Shown here: piece after piece, positions 40,339 through 50,078 of the stretch
Position numbering within the stretch: the first letter of the stretch is position 1
Layout of the letters: each line of letters opens with the position of its first letter
Assembly: GCF_017310645.1 (NCBI RefSeq)
Contig: NZ_JAFLRH010000019.1
Location: 1 to 64,000, forward strand
DNA length: 64,000 nt
Direction: 5' to 3'
Source: Paradesulfitobacterium ferrireducens
GTDB taxonomy: Bacteria > Bacillota > Desulfitobacteriia > Desulfitobacteriales > Desulfitobacteriaceae
Program-made: the position numbers and the translations under genes
Notes under the pieces: model-generated
What the model saw: the letters and a program-made list of their open reading frames with translations, nothing else
Told to the model about the DNA's origin: nothing
Databases searched by the model: none

Positions 40339-41421
40339 TTGCCTTCATCCGATAGTTTTTACCGTTGGGCCCGCAGTAAAGGCGTAACTCGCCGGGACTT
40401 TCTGAAGTTTTGCACCTTGGCGGCAGCCATGCTGGGGTTGGATGCTGCGGCGGTGCCCAAAATCGTTCAAGCCCTGGAGACAAAGCCGCGCATGCCGGTG
40501 ATATATCTTAATTTGCAGGAATGCACCTGTTGCGGAGAATCCTTTCTGCGCTCAGCCCATCCTTTGGTGGCTGATTTGATACTCAATATGATTTCACTTG
40601 ATTACATGGAGCCGCTTATGGCTGCGGCCGGGGAGCAGGCCGAGGCCGCTAAAGCCAAAACCATGAAAGATTACAACGGTAAATATCTCTTGGTGGTTGA
40701 AGGCAGTCCAACCCTGGGGGACGGCGGGATTTACTGCACCATCGGCGGGAAAACAGCGACCAGTATCCTTGAAGAAGCGGCCGCAGGAGCGGCGGCGGTG
40801 ATTGCTTATGGATCCTGTGCCACCAATGCCTGTGTCCAAGGAGCCTATCCCAATCCAACCCAAGCCGTGCCCGTACGCCGGGTTGTCACCACTAAACCGG
40901 TGATTGATGTTCCCGGCTGCCCGCCGATAGCCGAGGTGATCACCGGAACGATTGTCCATTACCTGACCTTCGATAAAATTCCTGAGCTGACCAATCAAGG
41001 GCGCCCGAGGGCTTTCTATGAGCACCGGGTGCACGACGGCTGCAACCGGCGCGCCTTCTTTGACGCCGGCCAGTTCGTGGAGAGTTTTGACGATGAGGGA
41101 GCCAAACAAGGCTGGTGTCTCTATAAAATGGGGTGCAAAGGTCCAACCACCTATAATGCGTGTGCGGTCACCCAGTGGAATGACGGGGTGAGTTACCCGA
41201 TTAAATCCGGTCACCCCTGCATCGGCTGTTCCGAAAATAATTTCTTCGACAATACCCCTTTCTACACGCATTTAGCTGACATCCCCAATGGGGCGATTGG
41301 GTTTAATCCGGATAAAGTAGGGGTAGGAGCCCTCGGCGTAGCCGGAGTAGGGGTGCTGGCCCATGCGGCCGCCACCGGAGCGATTAAAGGCAGAGAGAAA
41401 GAAGAGAAGAAAGGATCTTGA
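40339..41421 (+). CDS. hupS: Uptake [NiFe] hydrogenase small subunit with Tat signal
   Basis: This protein of about 360 aa has a twin-arginine signal (VTRRDFLKFCTLAAAMLGLD), the proximal-cluster segment QECTCCGESFLRSAHP, GSCATNACVQGA, VPGCPPIAE, and distal/medial cluster motifs DGCNRRAFF, GWCLYKMGCKGP, CAVTQWN and HPCIGCSENNF. A C-terminal hydrophobic anchor (GVGALGVAGVGVLAHAAA) ties it to the membrane. It is a group 1 respiratory H2 oxidiser facing outside. TTG 40339 has the strong AAGGAGGGG site; an in-frame ATG at 40315 with a weaker site is the alternative. Confidence 0.92.
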   Translation: MPSSDSFYRWARSKGVTRRDFLKFCTLAAAMLGLDAAAVPKIVQALETKPRMPVIYLNLQECTCCGESFLRSAHPLVADLILNMISLDYMEPLMAAAGEQAEAAKAKTMKDYNGKYLLVVEGSPTLGDGGIYCTIGGKTATSILEEAAAGAAAVIAYGSCATNACVQGAYPNPTQAVPVRRVVTTKPVIDVPGCPPIAEVITGTIVHYLTFDKIPELTNQGRPRAFYEHRVHDGCNRRAFFDAGQFVESFDDEGAKQGWCLYKMGCKGPTTYNACAVTQWNDGVSYPIKSGHPCIGCSENNFFDNTPFYTHLADIPNGAIGFNPDKVGVGALGVAGVGVLAHAAATGAIKGREKEEKKGS

Positions 41422-41423
41422 TT

Positions 41424-43136
41424 ATGCCAACAAGAATCGTAGTCGATCCGATAACCCGGATTGAAGGACATTTGCGGATTGAAGTGGTTTTGGAAGGGAA
41501 CAAGATTACGGACGCGTTAAGCTCGGGTACCCTATTTCGTGGGATTGAAAAGATTGTGGAAAACCGTGATCCCCGGGATGTATGGGCTTTTGTGCAGCGG
41601 ATCTGCGGGGTCTGCACCCACATCCATGCCATCGCCTCCGTGCGTGCAGTGGAAGACGCACTTGATTACCGTATCCCCAAGAATGCCAACTATATCCGCA
41701 ACATCATGACTTTAACCCAGTTTGTTCAGGACCATGTGATTCATTTTTATCACTTGCACGGCTTTGACTGGATCGATGTCGTGAGCGCGCTTAAGGCTGA
41801 CCCCGCGCAAACCAGCGCTCTGGCCCAATCCATCTCCGGTTGGCCGCTTTCTTCCGCCGGATATTTCCGGGATGTGCAAACTAAGGTGAAGACCCTGGTT
41901 GAAAGCGGGCAGCTCGGGATTTTTGCCAACGCTTACTGGGGACACCCGGCCTACCGGCTCCCGCCCGAGGCCAATTTAATGGGCGTGGCGCACTATCTGG
42001 AAGCGCTCAATTGGCAAAAAGAAATTGCCAAAGTGCATGCCGTCTTTGGAGGCAAGAATCCTCACCCTAATTATTTAGTGGGCGGGATGGCTTCCGCCAT
42101 TAACATCAATGGCAACAACACGATTAATATAGAGCGCTTGAACCTGGTCAAAACGAAAATCGAGGAAGCTCAAACGTTTGTTGACCAGGTGTTAATGCCG
42201 GATATTCTGGCCATCGCCAACTTCTATAAAAAAGATCTTTACGGCGGCGGGGTCCGGAATTACCTGGCATATGGCGGCGTACCCACAGTCGATGTCAGAA
42301 ACCCGGACAGCTACCTGTTTCCTGGCGGAATTGTCTTGGACCGGGATTTAAGTAAAGTATATGACATTGATCTCAAAGATCCCAAACATATTCAAGAATT
42401 TGTCACTCATTCCTGGTACCGCTATGACGATCCCCAGGCCGGACTTCATCCCTGGCAGGGGCGGACGGAAGCCCAGTATGACGGACCCAAACCGCCCTAC
42501 GAAAATCTGGATGAAAACAAGCGCTACAGTTGGATCAAGACGCCGCGCTGGCAGGGGAAACCGATGGAGGTCGGACCGCTGGCTCGTTTTATTATTGGGT
42601 ACGCGCGCGGCAATCAGAGAATGCGTACTCTGGTCGATGATGCTTTGAAAAAATTAGATCTGCCGCTGAGTGCGCTCTTTTCCACCTTGGGCCGGACGTT
42701 GGCCCGGGCTTTAGAAACAAAATACTCGGTAGATCACTTAGCCGGTTTTCACGCAGACCTGGTTGCGAATATCAAGGCCGGAGACAGCGCGGTATTCAAT
42801 CCTGACAAGTGGGATCCTAGCACCTGGCCGGCCACAGCCCAGGGAGTCGGGTATTGCGAAGCCCCGCGAGGTGCCTTGGCCCATTGGATTAAAATCAACA
42901 AGGGAAAAGTTGAATCCTATCAGGCCGTGGTCCCAACAACTTGGAATGCGTCCCCCCGCGATGCCCAAGGACAAATTGGTCCTTATGAAGCATCCCTGCT
43001 TGATACCCCTTTGGCTAACCCAGACCAGCCGCTGGAACTCCTGCGCACCATTCATTCCTTTGACCCTTGTTTAGCCTGCGCGACTCATCTGCTTAACCGC
43101 GAGGGAGAAGAGATGCTGAATCTTCGCGTTATTTAG
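41424..43136 (+). CDS. hupL: Uptake [NiFe] hydrogenase large subunit
   Basis: This 570-aa catalytic subunit has the nickel-binding pairs RICGVCTHIHA (about residues 55-65) and DPCLACATH near the C-terminus. The last 15 residues after His (LLNREGEEMLNLRVI) are the extension expected to be clipped by the maturation protease encoded downstream. The start is 2 bp after the small-subunit stop. No hyp genes are in the window, so metal-centre assembly must be encoded elsewhere. Confidence 0.93.
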   Translation: MPTRIVVDPITRIEGHLRIEVVLEGNKITDALSSGTLFRGIEKIVENRDPRDVWAFVQRICGVCTHIHAIASVRAVEDALDYRIPKNANYIRNIMTLTQFVQDHVIHFYHLHGFDWIDVVSALKADPAQTSALAQSISGWPLSSAGYFRDVQTKVKTLVESGQLGIFANAYWGHPAYRLPPEANLMGVAHYLEALNWQKEIAKVHAVFGGKNPHPNYLVGGMASAININGNNTINIERLNLVKTKIEEAQTFVDQVLMPDILAIANFYKKDLYGGGVRNYLAYGGVPTVDVRNPDSYLFPGGIVLDRDLSKVYDIDLKDPKHIQEFVTHSWYRYDDPQAGLHPWQGRTEAQYDGPKPPYENLDENKRYSWIKTPRWQGKPMEVGPLARFIIGYARGNQRMRTLVDDALKKLDLPLSALFSTLGRTLARALETKYSVDHLAGFHADLVANIKAGDSAVFNPDKWDPSTWPATAQGVGYCEAPRGALAHWIKINKGKVESYQAVVPTTWNASPRDAQGQIGPYEASLLDTPLANPDQPLELLRTIHSFDPCLACATHLLNREGEEMLNLRVI

Positions 43137-43171
43137 CTGTTTTAAGAACAAAGAAGGGGGGCTTATGGGTT

Positions 43172-43912
43172 ATGAATGATTCATCCGTTTCCCGGTCCGA
43201 ACATCAAGCCTTGAGAAAGCAGGTCTACGTATGGCAGTTTCCGGTCCGGCTGTTTCATTGGATTAATGCGTTGGCGATTACTATCCTGTTTCTTACCGGA
43301 ATCTATATCGGGAATCCCATCCTGACTCCGAGGGGTGAAGCTTATCAAAATTTTATCATGGGGCAAATCCGGGCCTGGCACGGGATTTTTGCCTTCATTT
43401 TCATCGCCAATTTGCTCTTCCGTTTGTACTGGTTCTGGGCCGGGAACGAGTACTCAAAGCTGCGTTTATGGCGCAAAGAGTTTTGGGGGGACTTGGTTGC
43501 AACGTTCAAATATTATACCTTTATGACCCGTGAGCATACCCTCCACTTAGGGCACAATGCCTTGGCCCAGTTAATGTACTTTCTGTTTATCTGGCTGGCC
43601 GGTGCCCTCATGATTCTTACCGGATTGGCGATGCGCAGCGGCGAGGATCCCGGGGGCGTGCTCTACTCCATTTTTGGCTGGGTAATTCCGGGTTTCCGAG
43701 GGGAGTATCAAGTGCGTAATCTCCACCACCTTTTTGCCTGGAGTTATCCCTTGTTTTTGCTGGGGCATCTCTATATGGTGTTCCGCCAGGATATTCTCGA
43801 TGACGATGGAACGGTATCATCCATGATCAACGGGTATAAGTTTGAACTGGTCGGGAGCGGGGAAAGCGATAACTCAAGTCTACCCGAAGACATGCTTTCA
43901 ACAGCAAAGTAA
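43172..43912 (+). CDS. hupC: Hydrogenase cytochrome b subunit
   Basis: This 246-aa di-heme cytochrome b of the HyaC/HupC type has four main membrane helices with candidate heme His residues in FPVRLFHWINALAI, RAWHGIFAF and LHHLFAWSYPLFLLGHLYMV. It passes electrons from the hydrogenase small subunit to menaquinone. ATG 43172 follows GAAGGGGGG closely. It lies in the hup operon, with the protease gene 14 bp downstream. Confidence 0.9.
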   Translation: MNDSSVSRSEHQALRKQVYVWQFPVRLFHWINALAITILFLTGIYIGNPILTPRGEAYQNFIMGQIRAWHGIFAFIFIANLLFRLYWFWAGNEYSKLRLWRKEFWGDLVATFKYYTFMTREHTLHLGHNALAQLMYFLFIWLAGALMILTGLAMRSGEDPGGVLYSIFGWVIPGFRGEYQVRNLHHLFAWSYPLFLLGHLYMVFRQDILDDDGTVSSMINGYKFELVGSGESDNSSLPEDMLSTAK

Positions 43913-43926
43913 GGAGAAGTGTCTCA

Positions 43927-44442
43927 ATGTACCAAAATGACCAAATCGGAATCCTGGCTGTAGGCAACCTCCTGCGGCGCGACGAAGGAGTCGGCCTCCA
44001 TCTCTTGGAATTACTTAAAGACAGGGTTCCTCCGGAAGTAGAGCTTTTGGACGGGGGGACGTCCGGCCTGTCTCTGCTCAGCTTTATCGAAAGCAAGAAG
44101 CATCTCATCATCTTGGACGCCGTCGATGACGGGCGCGCCCCCGGAGAAGTCGTGGTGTGGCAGGGGGATGACGTACCGAAATACACGAAGGGCAAGTTAT
44201 CTCTTCATGACATGAGTTTTGCTGAAGTTCTATACTGGGCACATTTTACGGGCAACATGCCGAAAGAGATCGTGGTGGTCGGAATCCAGCCGGAAAAACT
44301 CGATTGGGGGACAGAGTTGAGTGAAGCGGCCCATCAAAGCCTGCCCGAGGCCGTGGCAAAAGTCATAAAGTATTTAGAACAATGGCAGCCAGACAATAGC
44401 GGGTACCGGTATAATGACGGGCATGATACGATGAAAGCTTAG
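43927..44442 (+). CDS. hupD: Hydrogenase maturation endopeptidase
   Basis: This 171-aa HyaD/HybD-family protease has GNLLRRDEGVGLHLLELL (about residues 15-32, with the nickel-sensing Glu/Asp), DGGTSGLSLLSFIE and LDAVDDG. It removes the C-terminal tail of the large subunit after nickel insertion. AAGGAGAAG precedes the ATG. It closes the hydrogenase operon. Confidence 0.9.
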   Translation: MYQNDQIGILAVGNLLRRDEGVGLHLLELLKDRVPPEVELLDGGTSGLSLLSFIESKKHLIILDAVDDGRAPGEVVVWQGDDVPKYTKGKLSLHDMSFAEVLYWAHFTGNMPKEIVVVGIQPEKLDWGTELSEAAHQSLPEAVAKVIKYLEQWQPDNSGYRYNDGHDTMKA

Positions 44443-44452
44443 GTATGTGGGG

Positions 44453-44545
44453 AATGAAATGAAGGGAATGAAAGCCTTAGAATAGTAAAAGAATGAAGTG
44501 AATGAAGCTAAGGTGAATGAAGCTAATGAAGCTAATGAAGCAGCA
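44453..44545 (+). repeat. Short-period GAATGAAGCT-type direct repeats
   Basis: The gap between the hydrogenase protease and cmk holds many copies of GAATGAA, including three adjacent AATGAAGCt/AATGAAGC units (about 44512-44541). Slippage-generated simple repeat; no coding signal. Confidence 0.6.
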
Positions 44546-44570
44546 AAGAATGTACGTTACCCGTAAAGTT

Positions 44571-44579
44571 TGCTATAAT
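44571..44579 (+). promoter_or_regulatory. Extended -10 promoter for cmk
   Basis: TGCTATAAT is a perfect TGnTATAAT extended -10 element, 57 bp ahead of cmk, after the simple-repeat stretch. No good -35 is visible, as expected for extended -10 promoters. Confidence 0.5.
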
Positions 44580-44635
44580 GTACTTTGTATTTACTGATTC
44601 CTGACTACTCTAATACTTAAAGGAGCCTCTAAAAA

Positions 44636-45295
44636 ATGCAAATTGCCATCGACGGCCCGGCCGGTGCGGGAAAAAGTACGGTTGCCAAAGCGGTAGCCAA
44701 GCGCTTGGGGCTTTTTTACCTTGATACCGGGGCGATGTACCGGGTAGTGGCGTATAAGGCCTTAAATAATAAGGTAAACATTCAGGCGGAAGAAGAGGTT
44801 GAGCGCTTAGCGGCAGAGACCACGGTTCGCTTTAATCATGCCCAGGGGGACAGGGTTTGGTGTGACGGAGAGGATGTGACGGAAAAAATCCGGACTCCGG
44901 AGGTTAGCCGGGCGGTTTCGGTGATCGCAGCTTATTCCAAAGTGCGCGAGCGCCTGGTAGCCTGGCAGCGGGAGGAAGCAAAGCAGGGTGATGTCGTCAT
45001 GGATGGCCGGGATATCGGAACCCAGGTGCTTCCTCAGGCAGAGCTGAAGATTTTTCTCACAGCGTCTGCTGAAGAGCGGGCCCAGCGGCGTTGGCTGGAA
45101 TTAAAGGCCGCGGGACAAGAAATACCCCTCATAGAGATTGCGAAGGACATGGAGCGGCGGGATCGTCAGGATCGCGAACGGGCCGTGTCCCCTCTCAAAC
45201 CGGCACCGGATGCCGTGATTCTGGATACGACCGGGCTCACGGTTGAACAAGTAATCTCTAAGATAGTAACTATGGCTCAGGAGGAACGAAGATGA
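44636..45295 (+). CDS. cmk: Cytidylate kinase
   Basis: This 219-aa (d)CMP kinase has P-loop [20 protein letters not shown] (residues 3-22), LDTGAMYR, and the substrate motif [11 protein letters not shown]. It phosphorylates CMP/dCMP in pyrimidine salvage and lipid/RNA turnover. AAAGGAGCC precedes ATG. It overlaps plsC (ATGA), as in related Clostridia. Confidence 0.95.
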   Translation: MQIAIDGPAGAGKSTVAKAVAKRLGLFYLDTGAMYRVVAYKALNNKVNIQAEEEVERLAAETTVRFNHAQGDRVWCDGEDVTEKIRTPEVSRAVSVIAAYSKVRERLVAWQREEAKQGDVVMDGRDIGTQVLPQAELKIFLTASAEERAQRRWLELKAAGQEIPLIEIAKDMERRDRQDRERAVSPLKPAPDAVILDTTGLTVEQVISKIVTMAQEERR

Positions 45296-45885
45296 CCTTT
45301 TATGATTTTGCTAAAGCCGTGATGTCGCTTCCTTTTCGCATCATGGGTTGGAAAATTAAAGGGATAGAAAACCTTCCGACCGAGGGACCGGTAATCCTTG
45401 CCTCCAATCATGTGAGCCTCTGGGATCCGGTTCTGATTGGCTGCAGCGTCCCCCGCCAGGTTTGTTATATCGCGAAAGATGAACTTTTTCACGTACCTTT
45501 ATTTGGCTGGGTGTTAAGACATCTGGGTGCTTTTCCGGTAAAAAGGGGCCAGGGAGATACCAGTGCAATCCGCCAATCCCTGGCAATTCTTAAAGAACAG
45601 AGAGTTTTGGGGGTCTTTCCGGAAGGAACCCGTTCCAAGACCGGACAACTTCAGAAAGCCCTCCCGGGAATTGTCATGTTTATGGAAAAAAGCCAGGCGC
45701 CGATTGTGCCGGTTCGGGTGAGCGGCACGCGCAAGCTATTTAGCCAAGGATGGGGTAAAGTAGGCATTGTAATCGGAAAACCCCTGACGCCGGAGATGCT
45801 TAAACCCCCTGCCGGGGTCGAAAACCGGCGGGAGTGGGTGGCCCAAAAAATTATGGAAGCACTCGAACAATTGCCGGAGATTTAA
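45292..45885 (+). CDS. plsC: 1-acyl-sn-glycerol-3-phosphate acyltransferase
   Basis: This 197-aa acyltransferase has the catalytic NHVSLWDP (HxxxxD, about residues 39-46), the glycerophosphate-binding FPEGTRSK, and a VPVRVSG region. It makes phosphatidic acid from lysophosphatidic acid at the membrane. It overlaps cmk by 4 bp. PlsY and GpsA, further steps of the same lipid route, are encoded at 52.7-54.4 kb. Confidence 0.93.
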   Translation: MTFYDFAKAVMSLPFRIMGWKIKGIENLPTEGPVILASNHVSLWDPVLIGCSVPRQVCYIAKDELFHVPLFGWVLRHLGAFPVKRGQGDTSAIRQSLAILKEQRVLGVFPEGTRSKTGQLQKALPGIVMFMEKSQAPIVPVRVSGTRKLFSQGWGKVGIVIGKPLTPEMLKPPAGVENRREWVAQKIMEALEQLPEI

Positions 45886-46039
45886 GCCGCATGTTTTTTA
45901 GCGCTTAGGGAACCTTATACATGAAAAGTAGTCACTAAAGCAGGAATTTCGCGCCTAAGCAGCGAAATGTTTACTTTAGCTATTCAGGTGAATTCTAGGC
46001 TGAATTACTCTCCCTATCCGCTTGGGAGGAGGTTTTGAA

Positions 46040-48094
46040 TTGAAGGTTATACGAGCGGATAAAGCCGGATTTTGTTTCGGAGTCAAACGCGCGCTCGATT
46101 TAACTGAAAAATCCGCTGCGACCAAAGAGGTAGCAACCCTGGGACCCTTGATTCATAACCGTCAGGTCGTGGAGCGCTTGGCTGAGCGCGGAGTGCGAGA
46201 TGTGCCCACCCTTGACCATGCCGGGGCTAAGACCTTAATTATCCGCTCTCATGGTGTCCCTCCCCAAGTTTACCGGGAAGCGGCTGCCAGAGATATCGAT
46301 CTGATTGATGCCACTTGTCCTTTTGTCTGGAAGGCCCAGAAGTTGGCGGCCAAAGCCGCTGAGAGCCGTCAGGTCATTGTGGTTGGGGATAGAGAACATC
46401 CCGAAGTTCAGGGAATCCTCGGCTGGGCCGGGGGACAAGCATTAGCCATAGAAACCCTCGAAGAAGCCCGTGCGCTTCCACAGTACCCCAGTTTGGCGGT
46501 ATTGGCTCAAACCACGCAGCCCGCAGCTAATTTTCAGCTGATTGTGGAAGAACTGCGCCGCCATACAGAGGATTTAACGGTTTACCATACCATTTGCAAT
46601 GCAACCCAGGAACGTCAAGAGGCTGCACGCGAGCTCTCGGCCAAAGTCGATGTCATGGTGGTGGTCGGGGGAAAGAACAGTGCCAATACCCGTAAATTAG
46701 TGGGGATCTGTGCAGACCAAGTACCTACTTATTTAGTAGAGACTGCTTCGGAATTAGAAGAAATCTGGTTTGTAGGAGCTAAGACGGCTGGACTCACAGC
46801 CGGTGCTTCCACGCCGGATTGGATAATCGAGGAGGTTTATAGAAAGATGTCGGACATGAATGAAAAGGAACCGGTAACACAAGCTGCTGAGGAATCAAAT
46901 CAGGATAGCATGAACATGGAAAGCTGGGATCAAGGACTGCAGGAACTTCACCGCGGAGCTGTGGTTACGGGCACCGTGGTTAAAATGACGGATGATGAGG
47001 TTTTTGTAGATATCGGGTGGAAGTCTGAAGGGGTAATCACGCGCCGGGAATTGGCGGTCGGCAATGTGGAAAAACCGGAGGATGTGGTCGCCGTCGGTGA
47101 TCAGATTTCCGCAGTCGTACTAAGGGTGGAGAACGAAGAAGGATATCCCGTTCTGTCAAAACGGCGGGCCGATGAGGCCGGGGCAGTCGATCATTTAGCT
47201 GAATTGGCTGAGAGCAACGAAGAGATTCAAGCAAAAGTGATTGAGGTTGTAAAGGGCGGACTGTTAGTTAATGTTGGTATGCGTGGCTTTGTCCCGGCAT
47301 CCCAAATCCAATTTGGGTTTGTAGAAGATTTGAATCAGTTTTTGGGCCAGACTCTGCGTCTGAGAGTGATTGAATTTGATCCGGCCCGCAAGAAAGTCGT
47401 ACTCTCACAAAAAGCGATTCTGGCGGAAGAACAACAAAGCAAACGCAAACAATTAATGGAGTCCTTGCAAGAAGGAGATATCGTGAAAGGGGTTGTACGC
47501 CGCCTGACCAATTTCGGTGCCTTTGTGGATATCGGCGGCGTGGACGGACTGCTGCATGTGTCTGACATGGCCTATTCCAGGGTAAAGCATCCCTCCGAAT
47601 TGCTCAAGGTAGGGGATGAGGTCGAGGTTCAGGTTCTGAAAGTGGACCGGGAGCATGAAAAAATCGGCCTTGGCTTAAAGCAGCTTAAGGCAAGCCCATG
47701 GTCAGAGGCGGCAGATAAATACCCGGTTGGATCATTGGTTTCAGGTAAAGTCGTGCGGATCGCTCCCTTTGGTGCCTTTGTCCAATTAGAAGACGGAGTC
47801 GACGCCCTGGTTCATATTTCCCAGCTTGCAGACCGCCGGGTGGGCAAAGTGGAAGAGGTCGTGCAAGTCGGAGATATGGTCAGTGCCAAAGTGATTGAGT
47901 GCAAGCCGGAAGAAAAACGCATCAGCCTAAGTATCCGGGAAGCGGCGGCTGAAGCCAAGGCAGCGATTGCCCAAGAAGAACTCGCCGCTCAGCCTGAAAT
48001 CCCGGAGGTTACCATCGGAGAGGCTGTAGGAATTCCAAACGGCGAAGACGATCACGGTAAGAACACGGATAACGACAACAGCGACAATGGCTGA
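46040..48094 (+). CDS. ispH: IspH (HMB-PP reductase) - ribosomal protein S1-like fusion
   Basis: This 684-aa fusion has residues 1 to about 280 as IspH/LytB, the last enzyme of the MEP isoprenoid route, with cluster cysteines in AGFCFGVKRA, DATCPFVWKA and TICNATQ. Residues about 290-660 are four S1 RNA-binding domains (e.g. GAVVTGTVVKMTDDEVFVDI; VVRRLTNFGAFVDIGGVDGL). Such LytB-S1 fusions are known in Clostridia. TTG 46040 fits the GGAGGAGG site; 46022 is an in-frame alternative without a site. Confidence 0.93.
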   Translation: MKVIRADKAGFCFGVKRALDLTEKSAATKEVATLGPLIHNRQVVERLAERGVRDVPTLDHAGAKTLIIRSHGVPPQVYREAAARDIDLIDATCPFVWKAQKLAAKAAESRQVIVVGDREHPEVQGILGWAGGQALAIETLEEARALPQYPSLAVLAQTTQPAANFQLIVEELRRHTEDLTVYHTICNATQERQEAARELSAKVDVMVVVGGKNSANTRKLVGICADQVPTYLVETASELEEIWFVGAKTAGLTAGASTPDWIIEEVYRKMSDMNEKEPVTQAAEESNQDSMNMESWDQGLQELHRGAVVTGTVVKMTDDEVFVDIGWKSEGVITRRELAVGNVEKPEDVVAVGDQISAVVLRVENEEGYPVLSKRRADEAGAVDHLAELAESNEEIQAKVIEVVKGGLLVNVGMRGFVPASQIQFGFVEDLNQFLGQTLRLRVIEFDPARKKVVLSQKAILAEEQQSKRKQLMESLQEGDIVKGVVRRLTNFGAFVDIGGVDGLLHVSDMAYSRVKHPSELLKVGDEVEVQVLKVDREHEKIGLGLKQLKASPWSEAADKYPVGSLVSGKVVRIAPFGAFVQLEDGVDALVHISQLADRRVGKVEEVVQVGDMVSAKVIECKPEEKRISLSIREAAAEAKAAIAQEELAAQPEIPEVTIGEAVGIPNGEDDHGKNTDNDNSDNG

Positions 48095-48157
48095 TGCCAG
48101 ATTTAGAACGGTATGAGCAGAAGGAAGCTCTTGCGCTGACATTTTGATGAAATGGGT

Positions 48158-48192
48158 GACTTCTTACTCAAGGAGTAGGAAGTCATTTTCCG
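48158..48192 (+). terminator. Hairpin after ispH-rpsA
   Basis: GACTTCTTACTC and GAGTAGGAAGTC form a 12-bp, nearly perfect stem with a 3-base loop, followed by ATTTTCC. It is a probable, rather weak, intrinsic terminator. Confidence 0.55.
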
Positions 48193-48280
48193 TTCCGACA
48201 AATTCGCAAATGAAATCGAAAAAAGAAGCTTCAGTGAATTTCCCTGTAAATGGAACATTTGCAGTAAAGGGCTGGGGAAC

Positions 48281-49441
48281 ATGCGGAAAGTGGGACCCAT
48301 AGATTTTAAGCTTTTATTTTTTGCCGTGGCTATTTTAATCTACGGATTAATCATGGTATTAAGCTCAGGCGCGGTTCAGGGATATAATGCCACCAACACG
48401 CCCTACTTCTATTTTTTGCAGCAGCTGAAATGGGCTATCCTTGGAGTCGCAGGAGCATTAATTGCGCTCTTGGTGCCGTATAAGTTTTGGCGCCGGTTCG
48501 CGGGAATTGGGATAATCCTTAGCTTTATTCTGCTTTTCGCGGTTCTTTTCAGTGAAGCGTCCGTAACCTTAAAAGGGTCGGCCCGCTGGTTAAAAATCGG
48601 AGAATTTTTTAGCTTTCAACCTTCGGAAATTGCCAAACTGGCCTTAGTACTCTTTTATGCCCATATTCTTGACCGTTACCCGGTACGCCACTTGAAGGAT
48701 CTGGCTTTGCCGCTGGGCGTGCTTCTGCCGTTGTTGGCCTTAGTTTATAAACAGCCGGATTTGGGCACCACCATGGTTTTGCTGTTGACGGCCGCGGCGA
48801 TGTTATTGCGAACAGAACTGCCGCTTAAATATTTTTTCATGGCTGTCCCTGTCTTCGGTCTTCCCTTGTTCTATCTTGTTCGTCATATGGAATACCAGTG
48901 GACAAGGATACTCGTCTGGTTAAACCCCTGGGCTTATGCTTCGGACGATGGGTATCAAATCATTAATGCCCAGATTGCTTTCGGCTCGGGCGGGCTTTTT
49001 GGGGTCGGTCTGGGTCAGAGCAGGCAGAAGTATGGATTCCTGCCGGAGAATTTTACAGATATGATCTTTGCCATTATCGGAGAAGAGCTCGGATTATGGG
49101 GGACATTGCTTCTGATGGGATTGTTCATCGGCTTGTTCGTTCGCGGGTACAAGACGGCAAGAGAATGCCCGGACCGTTTTACGCAGTTATTTGCTTTTGG
49201 GCTCACGTCTACCTTAGCGATTCAGACCGCAATCAACCTGGCTGTGGTAACCGGGGTTTTTCCGGTAACGGGTATTACCTTGCCTTTAATCTCATACGGG
49301 GGGAGTTCCCTGTTTGTGACCATGGTGGAAATCGGACTATTGCTTAATTTGTCGCGTTGGCGCAAAGCCGGGGTGGATTCCGGTCTAAAGTCGGCGAAGC
49401 GGGGAATACTAGGGAGAGCCAAAGAAACCCTGGGAGGGTAA
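48281..49441 (+). CDS. FtsW/RodA/SpoVE-family peptidoglycan glycosyltransferase
   Basis: This 386-aa, 10-helix SEDS protein has ARWLKIGEFFSFQPSEIAKL (about residues 97-116), KQPDLGTTMVLLLTA and the C-terminal LPLISYGGSSLFVTMVEIGL signature. SEDS proteins polymerise lipid II with a partner PBP; no PBP is adjacent, so which of cell elongation, division or spore cortex it serves is unclear. ATG 48281 is close to a GGGGAAC site. Confidence 0.9.
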   Translation: MRKVGPIDFKLLFFAVAILIYGLIMVLSSGAVQGYNATNTPYFYFLQQLKWAILGVAGALIALLVPYKFWRRFAGIGIILSFILLFAVLFSEASVTLKGSARWLKIGEFFSFQPSEIAKLALVLFYAHILDRYPVRHLKDLALPLGVLLPLLALVYKQPDLGTTMVLLLTAAAMLLRTELPLKYFFMAVPVFGLPLFYLVRHMEYQWTRILVWLNPWAYASDDGYQIINAQIAFGSGGLFGVGLGQSRQKYGFLPENFTDMIFAIIGEELGLWGTLLLMGLFIGLFVRGYKTARECPDRFTQLFAFGLTSTLAIQTAINLAVVTGVFPVTGITLPLISYGGSSLFVTMVEIGLLLNLSRWRKAGVDSGLKSAKRGILGRAKETLGG

Positions 49442-49444
49442 TGG

Positions 49445-50038
<594 letters not shown>

Positions 50039-50078
50039 ACCTGAGCAAAGGTTTCAGAAATAGTTTGGAGGGTGTCTT

